NCBI RefSeq assembly: GCF_004564075.1
Contig: NZ_CP038256.1
Location: 2,294,001 to 2,358,000, forward strand
Direction: 5' to 3'
Length of the DNA: 64,000 nucleotides
Source: Microbacterium sediminis
GTDB lineage: Bacteria; Actinomycetota; Actinomycetes; Actinomycetales; Microbacteriaceae
Shown in pieces: positions 27,280 through 35,019 of the stretch. Position numbers and translations under genes: made by a program. The stretch's first letter is position 1. Each line of letters begins with the position of its first letter. The notes below the pieces were generated by a model. The model made no database searches, was not told where the DNA came from, and was given only the letters and a program-made list of their open reading frames with translations.

Positions 27280-28947
27280 CTACCGCGGCAGGGCCGCGAG
27301 GTGCTTCTCTGCGAGCTGATCGACCGCCGCCCCGAGGGCGGGATCCTCGCCGCGCGCCAGGCCGGCGTACTCGAGCGTCACCGTGTCACCGATCGTGGTC
27401 GCCTTCACCCACACGCGGCGGCGCGGGATGAACAGCGCCGTCAGCAGCCCGAACAGGGCCAGCAGCGCGAACACGAGCACCCACACGGCCGAGGCGTCGT
27501 GATGGATCTGCAGCGAGGCGAAGCGCTTGACCGACTCGGTCGCGCCGAGGGCCGGATCGTGATCCGCGGGCGTCTCGTCGACGAACGTGATCGTGCCCCA
27601 GCCGTTGGGCAGCTCCTGCGACTCACCGGGCGCGAGCTCGATCGCCTCGGCCTCCGCCTCGCCCCCGGCGATCGGCTCCATGCCGGTCGGGTCGAGCGTG
27701 TAGACGTTGCGGGGCGTGCCGCCGTCGATGCCGAGGTCGCCCGCGTACACCTGCAGCGTGAGGTAGGGGTTGAGCAGGTCGGGGTACTGCGACGTGAGCG
27801 CGCCGGTGGTCAGCTCCGCGACCGTGGGATAGAAGAAGCCGACCATGCCGAGCTGCTCGGGCAGGCCGTCGGTGACCTTGACCACGCCCTGTGAGGTGAG
27901 GTTGTTGTCCTGCGGCAGGAACGCCACCGAGTCGTGGAAGACCACGTTGCCCTCGGCGTCGGTGACCTCGATCGTGGGGGCGTACCCGTTGCCGAGCAGG
28001 TAGATGCTGTCGCCGGCGATCCGGAGCGGGTTGTTCACGCGCACGGCGCCCGGCGTGGCCTCATCCTCGCCCGGATGGCGCACGAGCACGTTGGCGCTGA
28101 AGTCGCCGGCCTGCCCCTGGCCGTTGGTGCCGGGCGGCTGGTAGGTCACGTCGAACGACTCGAGCGTCATCGCGTAGGGCGTCAGCGCGTTCTCGCTCAC
28201 CCAGCGGCCGCGGTTGATCGAGTTGTAGTCCAGCAGCGTGTTGACGAAGGTCGTGCCCTCCACGACCACGCGCTGACCGGTGTAGGCGAATCCGCCGCCC
28301 ACGCCGACCGAGACGAGCACGCCCACGAGCGCGGCGTGGAACAGGAGGTTGCCCGTCTCGCGCAGGTAGCCGCGCTCGGCCGAGACCGAGCGCACGCCGC
28401 GACGCTCGTCGTCGAAGCGCTCGATGCGGTACCCGGCGGCCCTCAGCTGGCGTGCGGCGAGATCCACGGCCTCCCCCGCGTCGACGCCCTCGAGCGTCTC
28501 GGCGCGGTGGTCGGCCAGGCGCGACAGGCGCGCGGGCGTGCGCGGCGGCCGCGAGCGCAGCGCCTTCCAGTGATGCTTGGTGCGGGGCAGGATGCAGCCG
28601 ATCAGGCTGACGAACAGCAGCAGGTAGATCGCCGAGAACCAGGCCGACGAGTACACGTCGAACAGCTGGATCGCGTCGAGGATCGGGAACAGGTCGGGGT
28701 TCTCCGCCTGCCACTGCACGACGCCGTTGGGGTCGGCGGACCGCTGCGGGAAGAGCGATCCGGGAACGGCGGCGATCGCCAGCAGGAGCAGCAGCACCAG
28801 CGCGGTGCGCATGCTCGTGAGCTGGCGCCACGCCCAGCGGACCCAGCCGACGAAGCCCAGCGCGGGCTGGGCGATGGCGGCGTCGCCGTCGACGTGGTCG
28901 GACGGACGCAGCGGATCGTTCTGCGTGTCAGATCGGGAGCTGGACAC
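27280..28947 (-). CDS. resB: Cytochrome c biogenesis protein ResB
   Basis: 555-residue System II partner of CcsB. Three N-terminal membrane helices (about 36-58, 84-105 and 175-195), a large external domain, and a last helix near 505-525 (WVLVFALLALFGLLTALFI) with conserved His residues close to it. 'LFPQRSADPNGVVQWQAENP' and 'FDVYSSAWFSAIYLLLFVSLIGCILPRTKHHWKALRSRPP' are typical. GTG at 28947 overlaps the 3' end of ccdA by 20 bases. It is the last gene of the run histidine phosphatase-tlpA-ccdA-resB. Confidence 0.93.
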   Translation of the reverse strand: MSSSRSDTQNDPLRPSDHVDGDAAIAQPALGFVGWVRWAWRQLTSMRTALVLLLLLAIAAVPGSLFPQRSADPNGVVQWQAENPDLFPILDAIQLFDVYSSAWFSAIYLLLFVSLIGCILPRTKHHWKALRSRPPRTPARLSRLADHRAETLEGVDAGEAVDLAARQLRAAGYRIERFDDERRGVRSVSAERGYLRETGNLLFHAALVGVLVSVGVGGGFAYTGQRVVVEGTTFVNTLLDYNSINRGRWVSENALTPYAMTLESFDVTYQPPGTNGQGQAGDFSANVLVRHPGEDEATPGAVRVNNPLRIAGDSIYLLGNGYAPTIEVTDAEGNVVFHDSVAFLPQDNNLTSQGVVKVTDGLPEQLGMVGFFYPTVAELTTGALTSQYPDLLNPYLTLQVYAGDLGIDGGTPRNVYTLDPTGMEPIAGGEAEAEAIELAPGESQELPNGWGTITFVDETPADHDPALGATESVKRFASLQIHHDASAVWVLVFALLALFGLLTALFIPRRRVWVKATTIGDTVTLEYAGLARGEDPALGAAVDQLAEKHLAALPR

Positions 28948-29686
28948 CCGAGATCACCCCCTGCAGGCGTGCCATGATCGTGGTCCACACGCCCGCGACC
29001 ATGAGCACGCCGAGCGCGACGAGCATCACACCGCCGACGATGTTGACCACGCGGATGTGTCGGCGCAGGAACGCCAGCGAGCGCGTGGCCCAGCCGAAGC
29101 CGAGCGCGACGAGCAGGAACGGGATGCCCAGGCCGAGCGAGTAGGTCACGCCCAGCACCGCGGCGCGCCCCGCGTCGCCCGTCGTCCACGCGATCGACAT
29201 GATGGCCGACAGCGTCGGGCCGATGCACGGCGCCCAGCCGAGGCCGAGGGCGATGCCCAGCAGCGGGGCGCCGAGCAGTCCGAGACCGCCGCGCACCTGC
29301 GGCTTGACGATCCGCTGCGCGAACCCGAACAGGCCGATGAAGACCAGGCCCATCGCGATGATCAGCACGCCGAGGATGCGGGTGATGAGGTCGCCCCACA
29401 CCACGCTGAAGCGGGCCATCGCTCCCCCGGCGAGGCCGCCGAGCACGATGACGGCCACGAAGACGAGCGTGAAACCGGCGATGAACAGCAGCACGCCCCC
29501 GACGAGGCGGCCGCGGGGCGCACGGTCGGCGGGCGTGCGCGGCGAGACGGCACCGGCGACGAAGCCGAGGTAGCCGGGCACGAGCGGCAGCACGCACGGC
29601 GAGAGGAACGACACCAGCCCGGCCAGCAGCGCGATCGGCAGGGCGACCCACAGGGAGCCGTCGAAGACGAGGTTTCCGGGGTTCAC
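28928..29686 (-). CDS. ccdA: Cytochrome c biogenesis protein CcdA
   Basis: 252-residue thiol-disulfide transporter with six membrane helices. The first redox Cys is in LSPCVLPLVPGYLGF (C near 31) and the second in LGWAPCIGPTLSAIM (C near 150). Its role is to carry electrons to the membrane-anchored thioredoxin that reduces apocytochrome c, here probably the adjacent TlpA-type protein. GTG at 29686 lies 7 bases after the tlpA stop. Confidence 0.93.
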   Translation of the reverse strand: MNPGNLVFDGSLWVALPIALLAGLVSFLSPCVLPLVPGYLGFVAGAVSPRTPADRAPRGRLVGGVLLFIAGFTLVFVAVIVLGGLAGGAMARFSVVWGDLITRILGVLIIAMGLVFIGLFGFAQRIVKPQVRGGLGLLGAPLLGIALGLGWAPCIGPTLSAIMSIAWTTGDAGRAAVLGVTYSLGLGIPFLLVALGFGWATRSLAFLRRHIRVVNIVGGVMLVALGVLMVAGVWTTIMARLQGVISGVQLPI

Positions 29687-29693
29687 GCGCGGG

Positions 29694-30290
29694 TCACGAT
29701 TCCGCGAGCACGTCGCCGACGAGCGTCGACAGGATCGACGGGCTCTCCAGCTGGCCGATCACGAGCGCCGCGACCCGGCCCTCGCGGTCGAGCACGAGGG
29801 TCGTGGGCGTCGCCTGGATGGGCGTGGCGGCCGCGAAGGCGAGCTTCACGTCGCCGGAGTTGACGTCGATGATGCTCGGGTAGGTCACGCCGTTCTCGGC
29901 GGCGAAGGATCGGGCCGTGTCGGCCTGGTCGTAGGTGTTGACGCCGACGAACGAGACGTCCTCGTCCCGATACTCCTGCCAGACCGCTTCCAGGTCGGGG
30001 GCCTCGACGATGCACGGCCCGCACGAGGCGTACCAGAAGTTCACGACGACCACGTCGCCCGCGACATCGTCGCTCGACAGCTCGTCGCCGTTCTCGGTGA
30101 CGCCCGCCCACGCGACGGGCTCGCCCCGCTGGTCGGCCGGGATCTCGTCGACGCGGAACTCGCTGGAGATGAAGCCCTTGTTCTCGCCGTTGAGGTAGTC
30201 CTCGGTGGCCTGATCCTGCGTGCATGCCGCGAGCGAGACGGCGGCGAGCAGCGTGGCCGCGGCGGCGGCGATCCGGCGGGGGCGTGGCAC
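29694..30290 (-). CDS. TlpA/ResA-like thioredoxin lipoprotein
   Basis: 198 residues. The signal ends in the lipobox LAAC (C23), placing the protein on the outer face of the membrane. The thioredoxin domain has the redox pair ASCGPC (C90, C93) in NFWYASCGPCIVEAPDL and the cis-Pro region near ATPIQATPTTLVLD. Together with ccdA and resB this fits reduction of apocytochrome c. GTG at 30290 follows TAGGAT by 6 bases, as ccsB does, so these genes probably share promoter type. Confidence 0.9.
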   Translation of the reverse strand: MPRPRRIAAAAATLLAAVSLAACTQDQATEDYLNGENKGFISSEFRVDEIPADQRGEPVAWAGVTENGDELSSDDVAGDVVVVNFWYASCGPCIVEAPDLEAVWQEYRDEDVSFVGVNTYDQADTARSFAAENGVTYPSIIDVNSGDVKLAFAAATPIQATPTTLVLDREGRVAALVIGQLESPSILSTLVGDVLAES

Positions 30291-30422
30291 GCGTCCATCC
30301 TACGGACGCCGCTTCGAGCGGCCTGAGTGCCAGCCGAGCGCGATCAACCGGCTTCGGCTGGTCCCTTCATCTGCGCGGCTGCGCCGCTCCGTTCAGGAAC
30401 CGACCCGGCTCGACCGGCCGGC

Positions 30423-31049
30423 CTATACCGCGCCGACGTCGACCGCGCCGTGGGTGGACGCGGGCTCGGCGTAGCCGACCTCGCGCCACACATCGCCCGC
30501 CCTCTCGAACGACGTCACGCTCGAGAGGGCGCAGCGGCGCGTGCGCGGATCGTGACGCAGCGGCAGGCCCGCGACCGAGAGGTGCGTGATCCAGATCGGC
30601 GCCTGGTGCGAGACGATCACGACGTCGTCGCTGCGCTCGTGCCACAGCTCGTCCATCGCCTCGCGCATGCGGGCGATGATCGACGCGTACGGCTCGCCCC
30701 AGCTGGGCAGCGACGGGCGGATGAGCAGGTGCCAGTTCCACGGCCGGAACACCGCCCGGCGCATCACCTTGCCCGCGAACGCGTTCCAGGGCTCGATCAC
30801 GCGCTCGTCGGCCTGCGGCTCGAGGCCGAACAGCTCTGTGAACGGCTCGGCCGACTCGCGCGTGCGCTCCAGCGGGGAGCACACGAGCGTCGACACCGGG
30901 CGCTCGAGCGAGTGGACGTAGTGGGCGGCGGCCCGCGCCATGCGGCGGCCGTCCTCGCTCAGGCGGTAGCCCGGCATCCGCTCGTAGAGCACGCGCCCGG
31001 GGTTGTGCACCTCGCCGTGGCGCACGAGGTGGATCCGCGCAGCCGTCAC
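30423..31049 (-). CDS. Histidine phosphatase family protein
   Basis: 208-residue phosphoglycerate-mutase-like phosphatase. The catalytic His lies in LVRHGEV (His11), the partner Arg in SPLERTRES, and the second His in VIVSHQAPIW near 155. A long segment GKVMRRAVFRPWNWHLLIRPSLPSWGEPYASI separates the halves. The substrate is not deducible. Such genes often start actinobacterial tlpA-ccdA-resB-ccsB clusters. GTG at 31049 lies 6 bases after TAGACT. The 132-base gap to tlpA contains only GC-rich palindromic sequence. Confidence 0.88.
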   Translation of the reverse strand: MTAARIHLVRHGEVHNPGRVLYERMPGYRLSEDGRRMARAAAHYVHSLERPVSTLVCSPLERTRESAEPFTELFGLEPQADERVIEPWNAFAGKVMRRAVFRPWNWHLLIRPSLPSWGEPYASIIARMREAMDELWHERSDDVVIVSHQAPIWITHLSVAGLPLRHDPRTRRCALSSVTSFERAGDVWREVGYAEPASTHGAVDVGAV

Positions 31050-31058
31050 GGTCTCAGT

Positions 31059-31475
31059 CTAGGAAGCGGGATCGACCCGGAACGTGCACCCGGTCGCCTC
31101 GGCGCTGATCGTCGCATCGATCGACGAGCGCGGCGATCCCGCGTACTTCCGCTCGATCTCCGCATCGATCGCCGCCTGCACCAGGTCGTCGGCCGGCACG
31201 GGCGTGAGGGTCACGGCCTCACGGGGCAGCGCGAGGGCGGCCTCGCGGTCGCTCTCCGCGACCGAGCCGTCGCCGCGCACGAACGCCACCGGGCGCCCCG
31301 CGACCACGTGCTTGTACCACCACGACCGGGTGCCGTAGGCGGAGCGCACGTAGGGCACCCCGTCGACGACCATCGACCAGATCGCGGTCGCCGCCGGCTC
31401 GCCGCTGCGCCGCGTCGTGACGATCGCCACGACCTGCTCCTCGTCCAGCACCTTCACGATGTCGTCATACGCCAT
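31059..31475 (-). CDS. DUF2255 family protein
   Basis: 138 residues; 'VVAIVTTRRSGEPAATAIWSMVVDGVPYVRSAYGTRSWWYKHVVAGRPVAFVRGDG' matches the DUF2255 / nitroreductase-like split-barrel family, which probably binds a flavin or F420-type cofactor. The Trp-Trp-Tyr-Lys element is its hallmark. No catalytic role is assigned. ATG at 31475 lies 6 bases after TAGCGT. It ends 9 bases before the histidine phosphatase start, on the same strand. Confidence 0.75.
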   Translation of the reverse strand: MAYDDIVKVLDEEQVVAIVTTRRSGEPAATAIWSMVVDGVPYVRSAYGTRSWWYKHVVAGRPVAFVRGDGSVAESDREAALALPREAVTLTPVPADDLVQAAIDAEIERKYAGSPRSSIDATISAEATGCTFRVDPAS

Positions 31476-31526
31476 ACCGCGACGCTATCGCGGCTGCGGC
31501 CCAGCGGGGCCCGTTACCGTCGAGAC

Positions 31527-31898
31527 ATGACGCGTTTCCCCTGGCCCGCCGCCCTGGCGATCGACGCCGTGCTGGTGATCGCCTTCGCCGCCATCGGCAT
31601 GGTGCAGCACCACGGCGGCTTCACCGCGGGCGGGCTGATCGGGACGGCCTGGCCGTTCCTGGCCGCCCTCGCGGTCGGGTGGCTCGTGGCGCTCGCGTGG
31701 CGCGCGCCCGCCCGGCCGCTGCGCACGGGGCTGCCGGTGTGGGCCGTGACGGTCGCGGGCGGGATGATCCTGCGCGCGGTGACCGGCGGCGGCACGGCCG
31801 TGGCGTTCGTCATCGTGGCCGCCGTGACGCTGCTGGTGTTCCTCGTCGGCTGGCGGCTGATCGCGGCGCTCGTGGCGCGCACCCGCCGCCGGGGCTGA
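31527..31898 (+). CDS. DUF3054 family membrane protein
   Basis: 123 residues with four membrane helices (about 7-27, 38-56, 68-85 and 92-115) and a basic C-terminus (ARTRRRG). The sequence LAIDAVLVIAFAAIGMVQHHGGFTAGGLIGTAWPFLAALAVGWLV fits DUF3054, a small actinobacterial membrane family of unknown function. ATG at 31527 follows TACCGT by 6 bases, so it and the divergent DUF2255 gene share a 51-base promoter spacer and both are predicted to be leaderless. Confidence 0.8.
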   Translation: MTRFPWPAALAIDAVLVIAFAAIGMVQHHGGFTAGGLIGTAWPFLAALAVGWLVALAWRAPARPLRTGLPVWAVTVAGGMILRAVTGGGTAVAFVIVAAVTLLVFLVGWRLIAALVARTRRRG

Positions 31899-31917
31899 CC
31901 GCGGGGCTTCGCCCGCT

Positions 31918-32033
31918 GGTCTCGACTGCGCCGCTGCGCGGCTCCGCTCGGCCCGTCTCCGGTCGCTCCGCTCGGTCGACGGGCCCGAGTGGCTGCGGCT
32001 CGTCGACTGGAGCGAGGGGAGCGAGTCGAGACC
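31918..32033. repeat. Long inverted repeat, family member 4
   Basis: GGTCTCGACTGCGCCGCTG on the left and GGAGCGAGGGGAGCGAGTCG on the right, with GGTCGACGGGCCCG and GGCTCGTCGACTGG near the loop. It lies between two convergent genes and could terminate both. Confidence 0.8.
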
Positions 32034-32058
32034 TCCCCGCCACGACCTCGACCCCGGG

Positions 32059-32925
32059 TCAGCCGCCGGCGCGGAGGTCCACCTCGCCCGCCGCGACCCG
32101 CACATCGATCTGACGCGGGGCGCCGCTGTCCTCCTGCAGGTTGTTGAGGTGGAGCTCGCCGGCGCCGCTGTCGTCGCGCACCGCGTAGGGCACGTCGGGC
32201 AGCCGCAGGTCGAGCGATCCGGCGCTCACGCCGATGCCCACGCGCTCCGGCGCCTCGCCCGACAGCTGGCCCTGGAGGTGCCCCGCCGACAGGTCGATGT
32301 CGACCTCGCGCACGTCGGCGAGCTCGACGATGGCGTGACCGGCGCTGACGCTGCCGTCGAGGGTCTCGGCCGAGCCCTCGAGCTCGATCCCGCCGGCGCT
32401 CATCTCGAACGTCGTCGCACCGAACTCGCCCTCGGCGATCACCCGCCCGGCCGACAGATCGATGTCGAGATCGGCACCCTCGAGCGCGGCCGGCAGCGTA
32501 AGGGTGGCCGAGCGGTCGGCATCGTTCCAGAGCCAGTCGAATCCGAGATCGAACGGGTCGTCCGGGCTCGAGACCTCGATGCGGTCGCCGTCGCGCTCGA
32601 GCGTCCAGCCCGATTCGCCGGTCGAGACGAGCGTGACCTCGGAGCCGCTGAACTCGATGCGCAGATCGCCCGCCGAGACGTCGACGTCGATGCCCTGCAC
32701 GCCCGAGACGCCGGAGACCGACTGGGCGACGGGATCGGGCGAGGTCGCCTGGCGCACGGTGCCGAACGCGGTGGCCAGGCCGCCGAGCACGAGGGCCCCG
32801 GCACCGAGCACGGCGATCGTGATCGACAGCGCCCGGGTGCCGGTGCGCGCGGTGTCGGTCTGCGGCGCGGGCGTCACCGTGGGCGTCGGCTGCGACACGG
32901 GAGGGGGTGTCAGCTGCGTGGTCAT
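32059..32925 (-). CDS. DUF4097-type β-helix membrane protein
   Basis: 288 residues: a Pro/Thr-rich cytosolic tail (1-30), one helix (32-54, ALSITIAVLGAGALVLGGLATAF), and an extracellular β-repeat domain. Seven short repeats share a (D/V)-x-S-A-G-x-x-x pattern: VSAGDLRIE, LSAGRVIAE, MSAGGIELE, VSAGHAIVE, LSAGHLQGQ, VSAGSLDLR and VAAGEVDLR. DUF4097/DUF4098 proteins of this kind are encoded beside envelope-stress two-component systems. ATG at 32925 overlaps the response-regulator stop by 4 bases, making this the third gene of the operon. Confidence 0.82.
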   Translation of the reverse strand: MTTQLTPPPVSQPTPTVTPAPQTDTARTGTRALSITIAVLGAGALVLGGLATAFGTVRQATSPDPVAQSVSGVSGVQGIDVDVSAGDLRIEFSGSEVTLVSTGESGWTLERDGDRIEVSSPDDPFDLGFDWLWNDADRSATLTLPAALEGADLDIDLSAGRVIAEGEFGATTFEMSAGGIELEGSAETLDGSVSAGHAIVELADVREVDIDLSAGHLQGQLSGEAPERVGIGVSAGSLDLRLPDVPYAVRDDSGAGELHLNNLQEDSGAPRQIDVRVAAGEVDLRAGG

Positions 32926-33626
32926 CGTTCCGTTCCTGTCTGTCCTCGTTCGGGCGCGGGGCCCACGGGACCGGGGGCGCCGGTCGCTTCGATGTGGGCC
33001 AGCACGGCCAGCACGCGGCGGTTGCCCTGCTCGTCCTGGTCGAGGTCGAGCTTCTGGAAGATCGAGGTGATGTGCTTCTCGACGGCGCCCGCGCTGATGA
33101 AGAGCAGGCGCGAGATCGCGGCGTTGTTGCGCCCCTCGGCGATGAGCGAGAGCACCTGGCGCTCGCGCTCGGTGAGGCGCTGCATCTTCTCGTCGCGGGC
33201 GCGGCGGGTCAGCAGCTGGGCGACGACCTCGGGGTCGAGGACGGTGGCGCCCTCGGCGATCCGATCCAGCGACTCGAGGAACTCGGCGACGTCGGTCACG
33301 CGGTCCTTGAGCAGGTAGCCGACGGCGCCGCCGGGCTGGGCGATGAGCTCGGACGCGTAGCGCTCCTCGACGTACTGCGAGAACACGAGCACCGCGAGCT
33401 TCGGGTCGCGCCGCCGCAGCTGGATCGCCGCGCGGATGCCCTCGTCGATGAAGGTGGGAGGCAGCCGCACGTCCAGGATGCACAGATCCGGTTCGGTGCG
33501 GTCGACCTCCTCCACCACGTCGCGGGCGTCGGGCAGGGCCGCGACCACCTCGTGGCCGGCGTCCTCGAGCAGACGCACGAGGCCCTCGCGCAGGAGGACG
33601 GAGTCCTCGACGATCAGGACGCGCAT
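32922..33626 (-). CDS. NarL/LuxR-type response regulator
   Basis: 234 residues. Receiver domain with the phospho-acceptor D52 (LDVRLPP), acidic D8 and K107. The LuxR helix-turn-helix is at about 152-195 (LTERERQVLSLIAEGRNNAAISRLLFISAGAVEKHITSIFQKL), followed by a longer than usual tail (GPVGPAPERGQTGTER). ATG at 33626 overlaps the end of the sensor kinase gene by 13 bases. The probable target is the downstream DUF4097 gene or genes elsewhere. Confidence 0.93.
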   Translation of the reverse strand: MRVLIVEDSVLLREGLVRLLEDAGHEVVAALPDARDVVEEVDRTEPDLCILDVRLPPTFIDEGIRAAIQLRRRDPKLAVLVFSQYVEERYASELIAQPGGAVGYLLKDRVTDVAEFLESLDRIAEGATVLDPEVVAQLLTRRARDEKMQRLTERERQVLSLIAEGRNNAAISRLLFISAGAVEKHITSIFQKLDLDQDEQGNRRVLAVLAHIEATGAPGPVGPAPERGQTGTER

Positions 33627-34936
33627 GGCACGCTCACCTCCAGGGACGTGGGGCCGCCCTGCGGGCTGTCGAGCCGCGCGGTGCCGCCGAGTGCGGTGAT
33701 CCGGTTGCTGATGCCGTCGAGGCCGCCACCGGGGACGACGCGCGCGCCGCCGATGCCGTCGTCCTCGACGCGGGCCCACAGCACGCCCTCCTCGGGCCGC
33801 GAGCGCACGATCACCCGTGCGGTGGTGGCCCGGGAGTGCTTGGCCGCGTTGGTGAGGCTCTCGGCGATGGCGAAGTACACCGCCGCCTCCGCGTCGCGCC
33901 CGGCCCGGCCGTCCATGCGCACGTCGAGGTGCACGGGGATGTGCGAGCGGCCCGCCAGCGCCGACAGTGCCGCGTCGAGGCCGCGGTCGTCGAGCACCGA
34001 CGCGTGGATGCCGCGGGCCAGCTGACGCAGCTCGGTGATGGCCGCCTTGGTCGAGGTGTGGGCCTCGGCGATGAGCTGCTTGGCCGACTCGGGATCGGTG
34101 TCGATCTTCTGCTGCGCCATGCCGAGCGTCATGCCCACCGACACGAGCCGCGGCTGAACGCCGTCGTGCAGGTCGCGCTCGATGCGGGTGCGCTCCAGCT
34201 CGCCGGCGCGGATGGCGCCCTGCCGCTGCGTGGCGGCATCGCGCGCCTGGGCGGTGAGCTGGGCCTCACGGATCGGCGCGATCAGCACGCGCGAGAGCAC
34301 GCCGTGCAGCAGGGCCAGCCCGACGAGCGCGGCGAGCGCCAGCAGCGCCAGCAGGGTGCCCCAGACGGGGGCCCAGGTGACGTCGAAGAACCAGCGGCCG
34401 ATCTCCACGGCGCCGTCGTCGACGTACAGCGGGGCGAACGCGCCGGTCGCGCCGCCGACGAGGATGCCGACGAGGAACCAGGCGATCCAGCCGAGGATCG
34501 TGGCGATGGCGAGGTGGGCGATCGTGCGCCACATGCCGCCGTCGATGAACTGCAGCCACACGGTGTGGAGGAAGCCGCCGAAGCCGCGACGCGGCGAGCG
34601 GCGCGGGGTGAGCATCGGCAGGCCGAAGCCGTAGAGGCCCTCCACGCGCGCCGTCTCGACGAAGGCCGCGCCGTAGAGCCCGTACACGAAGCCGAGCAGC
34701 AGCACGGCCCCGACGATGAGGACGAGCAGCCCGAGCCCGCCGGCGAGCAGCACCGAGAGGGCCGCGAAGACGGCGGCTCCGTAGAAGCCGAGGAACGCGA
34801 GGTGCGCGATGGCACCGAGGATCGCGAGCGGCGAGGCGAGGGAGCGGGGCGAGCGCGCGGGTGGCGCGGCCGCGGCCGGCGCGGACGCCGGCGGAGCTCC
34901 GGTGACGCCCGGTGCGGGCGTGGTGGTCGAGATCAT
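33614..34936 (-). CDS. NarL-type sensor histidine kinase
   Basis: 440 residues with a Pro/Ala-rich start (1-35), membrane segments at about 36-95 and 140-215, and a HisKA_3 dimerisation domain with phospho-acceptor H257 (RIERDLHDGVQPRLVSVG). The ATPase domain has ESLTNAAKHSRA (N box) and DDGIGGARVVPGGGLDGISNRI (G1/G2). It pairs with the response regulator downstream. ATG at 34936 lies 6 bases after TAGCTT. Confidence 0.93.
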   Translation of the reverse strand: MISTTTPAPGVTGAPPASAPAAAAPPARSPRSLASPLAILGAIAHLAFLGFYGAAVFAALSVLLAGGLGLLVLIVGAVLLLGFVYGLYGAAFVETARVEGLYGFGLPMLTPRRSPRRGFGGFLHTVWLQFIDGGMWRTIAHLAIATILGWIAWFLVGILVGGATGAFAPLYVDDGAVEIGRWFFDVTWAPVWGTLLALLALAALVGLALLHGVLSRVLIAPIREAQLTAQARDAATQRQGAIRAGELERTRIERDLHDGVQPRLVSVGMTLGMAQQKIDTDPESAKQLIAEAHTSTKAAITELRQLARGIHASVLDDRGLDAALSALAGRSHIPVHLDVRMDGRAGRDAEAAVYFAIAESLTNAAKHSRATTARVIVRSRPEEGVLWARVEDDGIGGARVVPGGGLDGISNRITALGGTARLDSPQGGPTSLEVSVPCAS

Positions 34937-34985
34937 GCCTCAAAGCTATGAGGCGCGAGGCGCCCGCACATCAGGGCGCACCGCC

Positions 34986-35017
34986 CGATCCCGCGGGGGA
35001 AATCCCCCGCGGGATCG
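34986..35017 (-). terminator. Perfect 14-base-stem terminator of the permease gene
   Basis: CGATCCCGCGGGGG (34986-34999), loop AAAT, and CCCCCGCGGGATCG (35004-35017) pair without mismatch. It lies 2 bases beyond the permease stop codon, on the side of the sensor-kinase promoter. Confidence 0.85.
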
Positions 35018-35019
35018 CC

